A DNA stretch of 64,000 bases from Pachyseris speciosa. Taxonomy: Eukaryota; Cnidaria; Anthozoa; Scleractinia; Pachyseridae. The notes under the pieces were generated by a model that was given only the letters and a program-made list of their open reading frames with translations, ran no database searches and was not told where the DNA came from. The DNA lies in contig JAEMWC010000620.1 of the NCBI GenBank assembly GCA_016490735.1, positions 426,001 through 490,000 of the forward strand. Reading direction: 5' to 3'. The position numbers and the translations under genes are program-made. Shown piece after piece: positions 10,100 to 19,300 of the stretch. Every line of letters starts with the position of its first letter. Position 1 is the stretch's first letter.

Positions 10100-10703
10100 G
10101 TTTCTTCAGTTTGTCGTAGTAAAAGAAGGTTAACTTTTTGTTGGTGGCGCGGTCCAGCAGGTTGTGGTCAATCCCCAGCTCGTTGGTGATTCATTTGTTC
10201 TCTCTTGGGAGGAAACTGAAACGGTAGAAATGGCTGCAGTTGTCCCGGATGTTTCTGGGGAACTTGAAGTAGGTCTAAGTGAGATAGATGATGCTGCAGT
10301 TTCTGTGCTAGCTGTTGATGAAATAATTGATAATGTCGTTCTGTTTTTTTTCACAAACCAGATCATCCAACACGACGATTTTTTGGTTGTCAGCTGGCAG
10401 CTCTTCAAGCGGAATGATTTCATCACCAGGCGCCTCGATGACCTGGTAACCGACCTCAGGATCAATGTTTTCAGCAAAGTCCTGAAGTAGCGCGTGATAT
10501 TTGTTTTGGTGGAGGTTTTCCGAAAAGAGCAAGACTTTGTCGAACTCCAACAACTCGTAAAGCATGTGCAACAGGATGTTTATTTTGCCTGAATTACTCG
10601 GCCCACAAATCAACAGCTGACAAACGTTGGCGGGCATGACTGGATGGCCTTGTTGGTATACATTGGTGACAGAAAAGTCGAGATTGTAATTCGGAATTTT
10701 CAT
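10100..10703 (-). pseudogene. A32-like packaging ATPase (FtsK/HerA type), broken
   Basis: The ATG is at 10703. The N-terminal 131 residues are open (10308-10703) and show the Walker A region CQLLICGPSNSGKI and the Walker B motif KIVVLDDLV. These mark the genome-packaging ATPases of Polintons, adintoviruses and nucleocytoplasmic viruses. The Ser/Thr that should follow the Walker A lysine reads Ile. After residue 131 the same frame continues with recognizable protein but is interrupted by two TAG codons and a TGA. The conserved C-terminal part runs to about 10100, where a Lys-rich region follows. It is divergently arranged with the gene at 10731, only 27 bp away. In the element it would have pumped DNA into capsids; this copy cannot be functional. 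Confidence 0.8.
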
Positions 10704-10730
10704 TTTCCTATATAAGACACCACGATCACC
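10704..10730. promoter_or_regulatory. Putative bidirectional promoter with TATATAAG
   Basis: Only 27 bp separate the two divergent ATG codons (minus 10703, plus 10731). The gap contains CTATATAAG, a TATA-like box. This compact divergent arrangement is typical of viral late-gene blocks; promoter activity is inferred. Confidence 0.4.
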
Positions 10731-11200
10731 ATGTCATTGAAAAAGTGGTGGCAACAGGCAGAATCCACAGCTGCTCTTGAAAAACAAGAGGAAGAAATAC
10801 GCCAGAAATTCAAAAGGCATAAAATCGCCAAGGAGTTTGGCCAGGTCGCGACAGAAGAGCTTCTCAGGCTGATCATGACACGGTTGGACAGGGTGATGCA
10901 GGAGCCTGAGCCAAATCCTGCCTTGGGGCAGGCATTTGCTCCAGGAGCGCTAGTTGAAGCCGGGCCGAACTACGAAATGGACAAGTTCGACAGAATCAAC
11001 CCCGTTTGGCTGGGAGGATTTCAGGCCAGAGGCCGAAACACCACCACCATCACCAACCCAGAAAGAAGAAGAGTTTCCAGCACCATCACCACCACTGTTG
11101 GAGGAAGAAGACGAAGACAAAGACGAAGACGAGGACTAGGAAGAGGAAGAGGAAGAGGAAGAGGAAGAGGAAGAAGAAGAAGAAGAAGAAGAAGGAGATC
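10731..11200 (+). pseudogene. Acidic Glu/Pro-rich protein of the first virus-like element, 5' part
   Basis: The ATG opens a frame beginning MSLKKWWQQAESTAALEKQ, with a charged helical region to about residue 60 (VATEELLRLIMTRLDRVM). Near 11010 the likely coding frame shifts: the frame starting at 10954 gives FRPEAETPPPSPTQ followed by EEEFPAPSPPLL and an Asp/Glu-rich tract, whereas the original frame becomes an artefactual poly-Arg string. The sequence ends in a (GAA)n run at 11200, where a foreign 5.2-kb insertion begins. The gene resumes beyond 16435 with a nearly identical EEEFPEPSPPL segment. No function is recognized; an internal virion or scaffold protein is possible. Confidence 0.5.
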
Positions 11201-11476
11201 GTTTCCCAAATGTCCCCGTTCCTTTTGCTATATTGCGTTCAATCTATTTAAGTCTTAGATATTATATCGCGCCATTGTTGATTCGTCGCGTAAAAGGATT
11301 TAGAAGTTGAACTGCAATTTTCCAATCAATATAAAATGGAAAAAGATGTCAACGTTGTTGGATTCTGAAACAAAGTTGAAAAAAAATTAAAGGTAAACAG
11401 TCCAAACTGTTCTCTCAGAAGCAGGCACTTGACTGAGATATAGAAGGAAATGACTAAGTTAAATCTATCAATGTTT

Positions 11477-11838
11477 CAAAATCCGTGAAATCCGTCTTTT
11501 CCGCCGTGTGTAGTAAAAAGGTGAACTTAACTGCTCATCAGCACTGGAAGTTTCCACGGCATGTTTTTTCCTAATAATGGTGGAAAGGACGGATTTCGCG
11601 GATTTTGCGGATTTGTTTTTAAGTTTGATTTAAAACCTCTCTTTAAAACTGTAAGTATACTTACAGTTTTAAAGAGAGGTTTTAAATCAAACTTAAAAAC
11701 AAATCCGCAAAATCCGCGAAATCCGTCCTTTCCGCCGTTATTAGGAAAAAACATGCCGTGGACACTTCCAGTGCTGATGGGCAGTTAAGTTCACCTTTTT
11801 ACTACACACGGCGGAAAAGACGGATTTCACGGATTTTG
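11477..11838. mobile_element. Foldback MITE: 362-bp near-perfect palindrome
   Basis: The two 181-bp arms are centred between 11657 and 11658 (GTAAGTA|TACTTAC) with no loop, and I count only about four mismatches. The outer end is CAAAATCCGTGAAATCC. The two open frames on opposite strands here are simply the same arm read twice and are not genes. Confidence 0.85.
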
Positions 11839-12309
11839 TGAAAACGTTCAGAATAATTTTGATATCTCTCTGTAAAACTTAACCATAACATTTTGCGCTT
11901 TCATCGATTGGCTTTGAAATACAAGATTTTACTTATCTCTGGTTTCTATATTCTGTTTCAACTGTTTTTATTGAATCACATCCTACATTTGCGGTGACAT
12001 AGAAGACGTTACATCTTTCTTCAAAAATCAGTGACACTTTCACGTCACTTTTCCACCTTCCCCAACATCAAGATGAGAACTGTCTCAGTTCATTTATTCT
12101 TTTTCGTTTTTTTTTTTTAACATGAGTCGTGATAATTGTGTAATACACGATGAAAACACGCCGCTGTATATGATATTTTCTCAACTCTTTTCGCTTGCCC
12201 CATTAGTTCTGGTTGATGTTGTTGTTAGCCCCTACTGGGGCCACGTGTAGACAGTATTTCCTAAATTCCTCTTAAACGAATTTACCGTCATTGTGGCTTG
12301 TTAATCGAG
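11839..12309. other. Non-coding part of the 5.2-kb insertion
   Basis: AT-rich sequence between the palindrome and the 175-bp repeat. No open frame or repeat of note. Confidence 0.4.
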
Positions 12310-12648
12310 TTTATTATTTGGTGTAAAATAGCTGTTGATTGCTGACCAGCTCAAATATTAATAGCAAAAATTAAATTCGGGAAAGTAACGGATGAGAAAA
12401 TTCGTCTACAAAAGTAGCTGTAAATAGTCTGAGAACTGATTGCGTGTCACAATTGGCTAATTAAAAATGTCACCGTTGCTTCGTTACCTACTTTATTGTT
12501 TGCTGTGAAAGAGCTGTTCATAGCTGACCAGTGCGACGAAAAATGGCATTGACATGAAAATTACGTAGCAAGAAAAGTCATCTAGAAATTTCACTGGAGA
12601 GCACCTGCGAACTGATAGCGTGTCACAATTGGCCATTTAAAACAAACA
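12310..12648. repeat. Two degenerate direct copies, period about 175 bp
   Basis: GCGTGTCACAATTGGC appears at about 12443 and 12618. The preceding AGCTGTT..GCTGACCAG is also repeated at the same spacing. The copies have diverged. Confidence 0.65.
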
Positions 12649-12672
12649 ACTACGTCTTCTGTTGATTGCATT

Positions 12673-13365
12673 TTGTGTGGTATAATTATTCCTGGGAACT
12701 TCACAAGTCTTCTCTCTATAAAAGAAAAACACGTTTCAGGGCTTACATTGTCGTTCAAGATGCAGAGGGCTCGTTATCCATGCCGTCAACTAAACAGCAG
12801 GACGATAAAAATCACTGCGTTGTGCTACTTGAGCCCGGTAGTTTTGGGAAAATGTAGTATTATCAGTACAAAGTGTGCTTGCAAGGTTCAGGAAGAAGGT
12901 TTTCAAAATGCGTGGAATGGCGTGTGTCGAACTAGAGATGCCTGTGATAAAGCTCTGCAAGGTTTGTTTGTGTGTGTGCTGTTTAAAATTTCGAGCTTTT
13001 CTGTCGTTGTTTGGGTGGAATTAGTTGAGCAGATTCAGTGAATAATATAGCTTGTCTTGTCTATTTCGCAGGCATGAAGAATGTCGCATGTATCTGAGAT
13101 GGATGAGGAAGGGAGTATTTTCATCACTCAGCAGTGTAATGGCGTAGATGAGACGGAAGACGTAGAGAGTATTTTCATGACTCCTCTTCCGAGCACAAGT
13201 GGTGCGTCTATGCCTCATTCAAGCTTCGACGACTCTGCAGTTTCTGCTGCACTACTTCGAGCTAGCACTACCAACAAGAAGAAGCGAAAGAGGCAATCCA
13301 GCAGTCAACGAGCAGTCAAAAAATCCCAGAACCTTCTAACTCGATACTTAACTAGTCAAAAGTAA
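12673..13365 (+). CDS. Unidentified small gene of the 5.2-kb insertion, possibly spliced
   Basis: Two open frames lie in tandem. The first contains a Cys-bearing stretch (KCACKVQEEGFQNAWNGVC) and may use a donor at 12961 (CAAG/GTTTGTTTG). An acceptor (TATTTCGCAG) at 13071 begins the second segment. The second open frame, from the ATG at 13081 to a TAA after 13365, reads MSHVSEMDEEGSIFITQQC and ends in a basic tail (NKKKRKRQSSSQRAVKKSQ) that resembles a nuclear localization signal. Joining at these sites does not keep the second ATG in frame, so the splice model is uncertain. It converges on the recombinase-like gene. I recognize no family. Confidence 0.3.
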
Positions 13366-13927
13366 AAGCAATTTTTTCCTCGTAAGATAGGCTGTAATGT
13401 AGAGTGGTCGTTTCCAGTAGTTTGCTACTTTCCCACATTAAGTAAATAGAATTAGGAAATCAGAACGCTACATGTACCTATGAGAACTAGTTACAAGAAT
13501 GGGCTTTTGCGTCCAAGAAATTAGAGTTTATTACAGTTTGATCATTTATAAAACGCGTTCCGTAGATCAGTGTGTTCACAAGCTAGCTGTTAGTCAAATT
13601 TTCATAATTAAATGGTTCAGTTTCCACTGCATTTTAGTTGGTGTGCATTTGTTGATTCTTTCTAGTTGAATTGCTAACCGAGCAGCATTTTCATTCCAGC
13701 CCTTTTCTTTAGAGAGTACATAATATATTACATTCATTAAACTCACGCTTTAATTTGTAAGAGAAAAATCATTATAGTTCTGTGGCAGTTCAGTTCAATG
13801 AATGGCAAGCATTTTGCTTAATCAATGACTGCTGTTGGTTTTTACTTAAACGAGGAAGCACGACAAGCTTTCTTAGTAGTAGATATGCCAAAAACAACTT
13901 ATCTCGGCGTTTAGAAAAGTGTTCAGT
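13366..13927. other. Intergenic stretch between convergent genes of the insertion
   Basis: AT-rich, without a recognizable feature. The short open frame at 13782-14000 (plus) overlaps the recombinase-like C-terminus antisense and shows no motif. Confidence 0.4.
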
Positions 13928-14728
13928 TCAGGTGCATGACCCTGGTGAAAATTTGAGTCCCGCCCTTTTCTTAAGAGAGTCTGCCGTTCTGCCCTCTTGA
14001 AACGTGTACTCGGGATCTCTCAAAATAGCGGTCCATTGTCCAAATCCGTGCTTAGCAATCCCTTCCTTGAGAAACTCGTCCTCGTATGCTGTAAATTTCA
14101 ACGTCCGGCGCTGACTTCTTTGGATTCGCAATGGGTTTGTCGGTGGGGCATTCCTCTCAGGGGGCACTACGCTTTTCGATTCTGCGCTTTCAGCCAGTGC
14201 CGCAGAACTTGACGTTGAATCGCGAAATTTCGTATTCACCTCCTTATCCAGTTCGGAGCCTTTAGCACCTTGTAGCTTTTGCAGACACTCGTGAGCCTTC
14301 GCAGCAACTTCGCGCGACCTCTGGTTTTGATAGTGAACTTTGGCGACGGCTGAGCTGTGTTTCTGATCTTCCGACAAAATCCTTTGCTCTTTGCTAGTGA
14401 GCTGATTGAGGCTTTGCGTTTCGACGATTTGGCGATGGCGCGTCGGGTGAATGTACTTTCCGATTGCGTCAAAGACCGGTTTGCTCGTGACATCGCCCAA
14501 TTTGCTGTGTTGGCCCTCATTTCTTGTCACCAGAACGAACTCGCACTGGGGTTTCAGCAATGGTCTTACGAAATCGACGTAGCCATCGAGCACCTGCATG
14601 CTTGCGTCGGTCAGAATCAACGAGTCAAATCCATACTTGCCAGCAGTCTTGAACTTTTTCTGGTCGATAAATCCCCCGTTCTCCTTGGCTGTCTCAACCA
14701 TGTCGACTGTCAAGTACTGATAAGTCAT
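13928..14728 (-). pseudogene. Tyrosine-recombinase-like catalytic domain plus Myb/telobox domain
   Basis: The frame extends upstream of the ATG at 14728 as RRSRPMTYQYLTVDMV, which supplies a candidate box I arginine. A beta-rich part follows (FDSLILTDASMQVLDGY, then FVLVTRNEGQ). The pattern IHPTRHRQIVET (H-x-x-R) and KHSSAVAKVHYQ (H...Y) match the box II and nucleophile regions of tyrosine recombinases. A linker leads to a C-terminal SANT/Myb domain (KFTAYEDEFLKEGIAKHGFG, then GQWTAILRD) of the telobox type. Such enzymes break and rejoin DNA through the tyrosine. It overlaps the upstream ORF by ATGA in a different frame, most likely because an internal deletion removed the core-binding region and shifted the frame. 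The recombinase call rests on pattern only. Confidence 0.55.
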
Positions 14729-15345
14729 AGGGCGAGACCTGCGTCAGAGGCACCATTTATTTTTCTGAAGTCGATCATTTCAGAGATGGCATCAATGTAG
14801 CCCAATCGTCCACCGTGTCCTAGCTTGCATTCGTCCTGCAAGTGATCGATAAACTTGAATAACAGACTGTGAGAACACAGGCTGAAGTCCAGCACTTCAA
14901 AACTCAATTCCTCCTCGTCTTTGCAGCAAAATTTGAGAAATTTGAAACACCTCTTGACAATCCACTGAGCTGCGCGATCTTTCTTGCAACCACCGCCACT
15001 TCCAGTCAACCATTTCGTGAATGATTCGACAATTTGGCTGCAAACGGAAAATGATGGCAATACTCTGGCAGGTGGTTTTGCGATTTTGCTCGCTTTATCG
15101 TCATCGGCAAGTTCTTTGGTACTTGCAACGGGCTTTTCGTCAAAGAAAAAGAACCAACTGTGCTTGGTGTTCACGTGTTTCCTGCAACCACGTTGACTTT
15201 TAAATCCATCGTGATCACACACTTGTATTGGACAGTGATACAAGCTATCTGTTTTGTCTTTTTCCAAGTGAAGCCGTTTCGGTTTCAGTGATGAGCCATC
15301 GATTTTCGACCAGTCAACCTTGCCTTTCTTGTTCATCTCTGACAT
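14725..15345 (-). pseudogene. N-terminal zinc-finger and core-binding part of the same recombinase-like gene
   Basis: From the ATG at 15345 the protein begins MSEMNKKGKVDWSKIDG. A C2H2 finger follows at about residues 36-62 (YHCPIQVCDHDGF, then CRKHVNTKH). After a linker, an alpha-helical block (FTKWLTGSGGGCKKDRAAQW to SLLFKFIDHL and GYIDAISEMIDF) resembles the SAM-like core-binding domain that precedes the catalytic domain of tyrosine recombinases. The frame ends in TGA at 14725, directly over the start of the catalytic ORF. Together the two ORFs appear to be one gene with a small internal deletion. The GGAAC array begins about 370 bp upstream of this ATG. Confidence 0.55.
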
Positions 15346-15715
15346 CTGTGTGATTCACACAGTTTGTTCCACTTGCATAAATTTTGAACAAACTACAAAG
15401 GCGACGGAAAAAAAGAATGGCTGCTTTGTGCAACTTGCCCCGACTTGCCCCCGCTTGCTCAGGCGTGGCAGTGTGTGCTATTCGTAATTAAACTTGCAAA
15501 TCTAAGGTGACATATGACGTTGGTGCAATTATGTTTAACCTTGTCCGGACAAGTCAATAAGCGCCTCGAAATGTCTTTTAAAATATGTTATGGACTGTGT
15601 TTCGAGTTTTTTTCCAGCTTAAAACTATACACCAAACGTTTTACCATTTTAAAAGCAATAAACTGACATAGATGGCAAGAAGAGAAGAATGTTTCTGTTG
15701 AACAACATGCACAAA

Positions 15716-16270
15716 GGAACTGCCGTTTTCTAAATAGGAACCATCGTGCACAAATAGGAACTGATGTTTAGGAACAAACTGTTCCACGTGCCCATAAAAA
15801 GGAACATTTCATTCAAAACGGAACCATTAATGGGAACAATTGTTCCTCAAATGAACGAAAAGGAACCAATTTTCAAAGCAGGAACGACGAAAGAAAGGAA
15901 CAAACGTTCCTTTACAAGAAAAAGGAACGTAAGCATTTGGGAACGAAAGTTCCTCACGCCAGCATAAAGGAACAGCTACTCCAAAAGGGAACGCATTAAT
16001 AGGAACAATTGTTCCTCAACTGCATAAAAAGGACCAAAATGATTAAAAGAGGAACAATACCATAGCGACCACTTGTTCCTAAGTCACTCATTTGAGGAAC
16101 AAAACGTTCCTTTCAATGTTAAAAATGCGGAACAAAAGGTTCTTTTTAGCTCTAAATGAACACTTTGTTCCTATTTTTCACAGCAGTTTGTTCCTTTTGA
16201 TGCTAAAAGGACCACTTCAAATAGGAACAATCGTCCCATGATGGGAACGTTCCCAAAGCAAAAACGGGAA
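15716..16270. repeat. Dense array of GGAAC / GTTCC half-sites and palindromes
   Basis: By hand count there are about 21 GGAAC and 10 GTTCC in 555 bp. Many are paired as palindromes: GGAACAATTGTTCC (twice), GGAACAAACGTTCC, GGAACGAAAGTTCC, GGAACAAAACGTTCC and GGAACGTTCCC. Spacing is irregular and the sequence between sites is not repeated, so it is not a simple tandem repeat. It lies between the recombinase-like start and the right inverted end. Confidence 0.85.
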
Positions 16271-16435
16271 CAGTGCTAAAAAATAAAATGTAATAAAAAC
16301 GCCACTTAAGTGATGACAAAAACATACTAAAGCGTTTTTAGAATCTCCATGCTGAAAACATACAACAGCCAAAATGTCATCGAGCAAATCATGCTACAAC
16401 ATGTTCAAATCCGGCAGTAAACATTTTGGGAAACG

Positions 16436-17211
16436 TAGGAGGAGGAGGAGGAGGAGGAGGAGGAGGAGAAGAAGAAGAAGAAGAAGAAGAAGAAGAAGAA
16501 GAAGAAGAAGAAGAAGAAGAAGAAGAAGAGTTTCCAGAGCCATCACCACCATTGGTGGCTTCGGGGCCGGGTTCGTGGGAAGGTGATGTTGAGCGCCTTC
16601 CACAACAGAGATGGAGAGCGCTGGCAGCGCCGGGTTTATCAAAGGCTGCCTTGAATCAAACAGGTTGCAGTCTGTCAGCAGCCTCATCATGAAAATGAAG
16701 AAAAAACTGGACCCCTACACCGAAACAGTGCAGACAAACGACAAAAGCTCTCCATTACATGGTTTTTCATTGAGGGACCTTGAAAAAGCAAGAGAAGAGA
16801 TTCTCAAGCAAAGAAATGAAAGAAAAGCGATGCTCGAGCAAAGAAAAGGCCTTTCACCACAGACACTTCTAAAAGGAAAAAAAAAGGTTGACAAAAACGC
16901 CTTAGAAAACAAGAGAAAAACCTCTCACACCTTTGGAAAAAGCTGTTTTGGCCTGCAAGCCCGCTTTTGCCTCGCCAGACGATGATGAATTCTGTGGGCA
17001 AGAGTGGGAAATGGAAGGGAGTGGTCTGGGAGAGGCTGCCGCTGAAAAATTAATTGACCAATTGTTTGTGATGCTTGGCTTGATCAAAGCTGGCAACACT
17101 TCATCAAAGCTCCGGAAGGAGGTCATTTCTTTGCTTTCAGTGCTCGTCAAACACAGCTTTTTGAATGAGTTTCAAAGACGAAAAATTTTCGGTGATTATA
17201 TAGCGCAATGA
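16436..17211 (+). pseudogene. Acidic Glu-rich/helical protein of the virus-like element, 3' part
   Basis: The sequence resumes after the insertion with a long GAG/GAA run encoding poly-Glu, then EEEFPEPSPPLVASGPG, close to the segment near 11070. A second frame (16611-16985) gives a charged helix (LRDLEKAREEILKQRNERK). The C-terminal frame (16933-17211) reads LGEAAAEKLIDQLFVMLGLI and ends at a TGA overlapping the next ATG. At least two frame changes are needed, partly in homopolymers (near 16890). No function is recognized; conservation of gene order with capsid genes suggests a structural or scaffold role. Confidence 0.5.
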
Positions 17212-17653
17212 CCTTCAGCTTGTTGCTTGACTCGCGTCTTGCGAAGCTGCAAAGAAATGGGGCCAACCAAATGCCCAACGATTTCAGAATCCTCTTCAAT
17301 CCACCGATTGAGTTGGACTCAAGCAAAAATTACAAAGCGGTGTTGAACAGACTGATCACCATGGTACAATATTGCAGAAGCCTATGGAAACAACAAACTG
17401 AAGTGGAGAAAAAAAAACAGGAGATTGGCAAACTTTGACTTTTCCTGATGGGATGTATGATTACACTGACATCAACTGGGTCTTTCTTCACTGTGATTTG
17501 ATTACGCTGCAGGCAAATGCTGTGGCAAGCTATGTCTTGTACAGCTTGTCCACCATGGATCTCCAGGTTAGTTACCCTTTCAAGCAGAACCTCATCGACT
17601 TGAGTACCATCCTGTCAACAAAACCCGGATTGATTCTGTGGGGATTCGGGTAA
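17208..17653 (+). pseudogene. Small conserved virion-type ORF
   Basis: The ATG overlaps the previous stop by ATGA. The first frame has MPNDFRILFNPPIELDSSKN and NYKAVLNRLITM; after a TGA near 17438 the sequence continues as TFPDGMYDYTDIN. From memory, small proteins with a beta-rich 'F.v.f..pi.l....y..aL' start and 'FP.G.Y...dIn' motif recur next to capsid and packaging genes in such elements, so a virion component is likely. The tail (17540-17653) is probably frameshifted. The copy is broken by at least one stop. Confidence 0.45.
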
Positions 17654-17723
17654 CAGATGGGTGAAACAACTCCCTACAACTGAGTTGATGTGGCTTTGAG
17701 CATTATGATCGAAGAAGCAAAAA

Positions 17724-17784
17724 GCCCGCCTTGGGGCAGGGAAATTCTTGCAAATGTATAGAGAGCTTCCACCCAGAGGTGGAA
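17724..17784 (+). terminator. Two intergenic hairpins upstream of the ORF at 17789
   Basis: CCCGCC-TTGG-GGCAGG (17725-17740, one mismatch) and the perfect TTCCACC-CAGA-GGTGGAA (17767-17784) lie between the ORFs. The second ends 4 bp before an ATG. They have the same 6-7 bp stem and 4-nt loop format as other intergenic hairpins in this element. Confidence 0.45.
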
Positions 17785-17788
17785 AAAA

Positions 17789-17950
17789 ATGAATCATCCG
17801 AGTGAGTGGATGAAGTTCTTTGATGAGTGCGCTGGCCGATATCGCTACAAGCACAAAGGCTCATGCGTGATCTGTGACACCCTCATGGCCATTGGAAAAG
17901 TGTTCAAAAAAGGCGCGACCCATGCTGCAAAAAAAACTGCCAAGGTGAAT
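17789..17950 (+). CDS. Small basic ORF of the virus-like element
   Basis: The ATG follows a hairpin. The peptide starts MNHPSEWMKFFDECAGRY, has a Cys pair (CVICDTLMAIG) and ends basic and Ala-rich (VFKKGATHAAKKTAKVN). The frame stays open beyond 17950 but then reads through two hairpins into the capsid gene, so I end it before them. The true end and function are unknown; decay may have removed a stop. Confidence 0.3.
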
Positions 17951-17951
17951 T

Positions 17952-18015
17952 CCTGCCAAAAGGCAGGTTTTGCCGTAAAAGCGCTGGTGCAAGCGCTTTC
18001 CCACCCAAAGGTGGG
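17952..18015 (+). terminator. Two perfect hairpins before the capsid gene
   Basis: CCTGCC-AAAA-GGCAGG (17952-17967) and CCCACC-CAAA-GGTGGG (18000-18015). Both have 6-bp stems and 4-nt A-rich loops and sit immediately upstream of the major-capsid reading frame. Confidence 0.45.
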
Positions 18016-18026
18016 GGTTAAAAAGG

Positions 18027-19257
18027 TGGATTATGAACGGGTCAGTGTGGACACAACGCTCGAGCTTAGCACCAAACCAAAACCGGAGTGAAGTTCTCTG
18101 TGAAAGACAGGGACATTGTCCGTGACTGGTACAACGCTTATTTTCGTGTTGAGTACAAATTCTAAGCTCTCGTGGACGGAGCAAACATTGCAAATGACGC
18201 ACAAACAGCTCCGATTAACAGCTCTTTCTGGCTGATAAAAAGCCTGAATGTAAGATCGGCAGGGAAGAGAGTTTACAAACAAGTGACATCCACAAAGTGA
18301 TATTAATCAAAAACCTGGTAGAATATTCTGACGATTATTCGAGAACTGTGGCAAAAGATGAGTTTTGGTATCTTGACAACGACAACACGACTGTCACAAG
18401 CGACGACTCCCCCCCCCCCCCGGAACAAACCTTGCAATCCAAGCGCGTCATCTGCTTTCGCGGGGTGGGGCCACAGTCAAAACTGTCATCCCCCTCAACC
18501 GCTACTCATTCTTTGAGGATCTCTCGGACAAACTCTTGCCTCTGTTGCAACTTGATTTCAAAATTGAGCTGCAGCGTGACGCTGAACTGATATTTCAAAA
18601 CGACAACACCGGGCAGTGAGTTGTTGTCTGAAAGCTTGAATTGTGGGTTCCGAAACTGCTGCTGTCACCTGAAGGATGAAAGCTCATCAACAAAAATTTC
18701 CTGAAGCCTACTCGATGGCGCTACTTGAAAGAAAAGTTGGTCCCCAGCTCCAGCCGAGGAGATGCCGGTGGGCAATGGCAAATTTCCCCTGGTGTGAAAA
18801 ATGTCAAACATATCTTTGTGGTCTTCCAACAAACGCAAAAACAAAACGCCCGAACACAGAATCCCTACCTCTTCGACACCTTCGACCTTGATGGTGACAA
18901 CACGGCAAAACTGTCCACTTGCTGCCTTCAGTACGGTGGAAGTTATTACCCCAAACTGGATTATGAAGGCGATGATCTAACACTCATCTGCCGCGATCTG
19001 ATAAACTACACATACAGGAAAAATGATTACAACATGGGGACTCAGCTGAATGTGGCCAACTACTGGACACTTTACCCTGTCCTTTAATTCGACCTCAGGG
19101 CGACCAAAGAAAGCATGACAGGCGACCCAAAGAAGTTGGTTTTGCATTACCGGTTGAATGAAGCCGCCGATGCCCAGGATTACACAATCTTTGCCACTGC
19201 CTGAATGAGGAAGAGGTCGTGATAAAACAGATTTGGAAACGAGTTGGTTGTGGGTTG
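18027..19257 (+). pseudogene. Major capsid protein, double jelly-roll type, broken
   Basis: Segments in shifting frames keep the order expected for the capsid proteins of Polinton/adintovirus-like elements: VSVDTTLELSTKP, then VRDWYNAYFRVEYKF, EYSDDYSRTVAKDEFWYL, FEDLSDKLLP, KNVKHIFVVFQQT, NYTYRKNDYNMGTQLNVANY and a final ATKESMTGDPKKLVLHYRLN. The identification is from memory of the family; double jelly-roll folds build the icosahedral shell. Breaks seen are a frameshift near 18090, a TAA at 18163, another frame change near 18297, a ten-C run at 18412-18421 with a frame change, stops near 18618-18680, a TAA near 19087, and a frameshift near 19200. A hairpin follows the gene. Confidence 0.75.
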
Positions 19258-19261
19258 AAAA

Positions 19262-19277
19262 CCCGCCCCAAGGCGGG
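19262..19277 (+). terminator. Perfect hairpin after the capsid gene
   Basis: CCCGCC-CCAA-GGCGGG, followed by AAAATTCATTTC. It lies between the capsid end (about 19257) and the next ATG (19301). Confidence 0.5.
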
Positions 19278-19300
19278 AAAATTCATTTCTTTGATATAAG

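Larger units (their letters stand above)
11200..16435. mobile_element. 5.2-kb insertion with short inverted ends carrying a recombinase-like gene
   Basis: The left end CGTTTCCCAAATG (11200-11212) and right end CATTTTGGGAAACG (16422-16435) are inverted, differing by one A. Outside them on both sides is GAA/GAG repeat encoding the acidic tract of the viral gene, so the insertion split that gene. Low complexity hides any target duplication. Inside are a 362-bp palindrome, a two-copy 175-bp repeat, a small plus-strand ORF, a minus-strand zinc-finger/tyrosine-recombinase-like/Myb gene and a dense GGAAC site array. The boundaries are inferred from the inverted ends and the interrupted gene. Confidence 0.5.

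Noticed and set aside
10100..10330. In-frame TAG/TGA as recoded sense codons
   Set aside because: The surrounding genes carry frameshifts and all three stop types, so simple decay explains them better than an altered code.
11527..11788. Two nearly identical 75-residue open frames on opposite strands
   Set aside because: They are the two arms of the 362-bp palindrome; the identity is a geometric consequence, not two genes.
15716..16270. CRISPR-like array
   Set aside because: The shared unit is only 5 bp, spacing is irregular and orientation alternates; the genome is eukaryotic.
16374..16690. Poly-Arg, poly-Leu and poly-Gly open frames
   Set aside because: They are other-frame readings of the GAG/GAA run whose plausible coding frame is poly-Glu.
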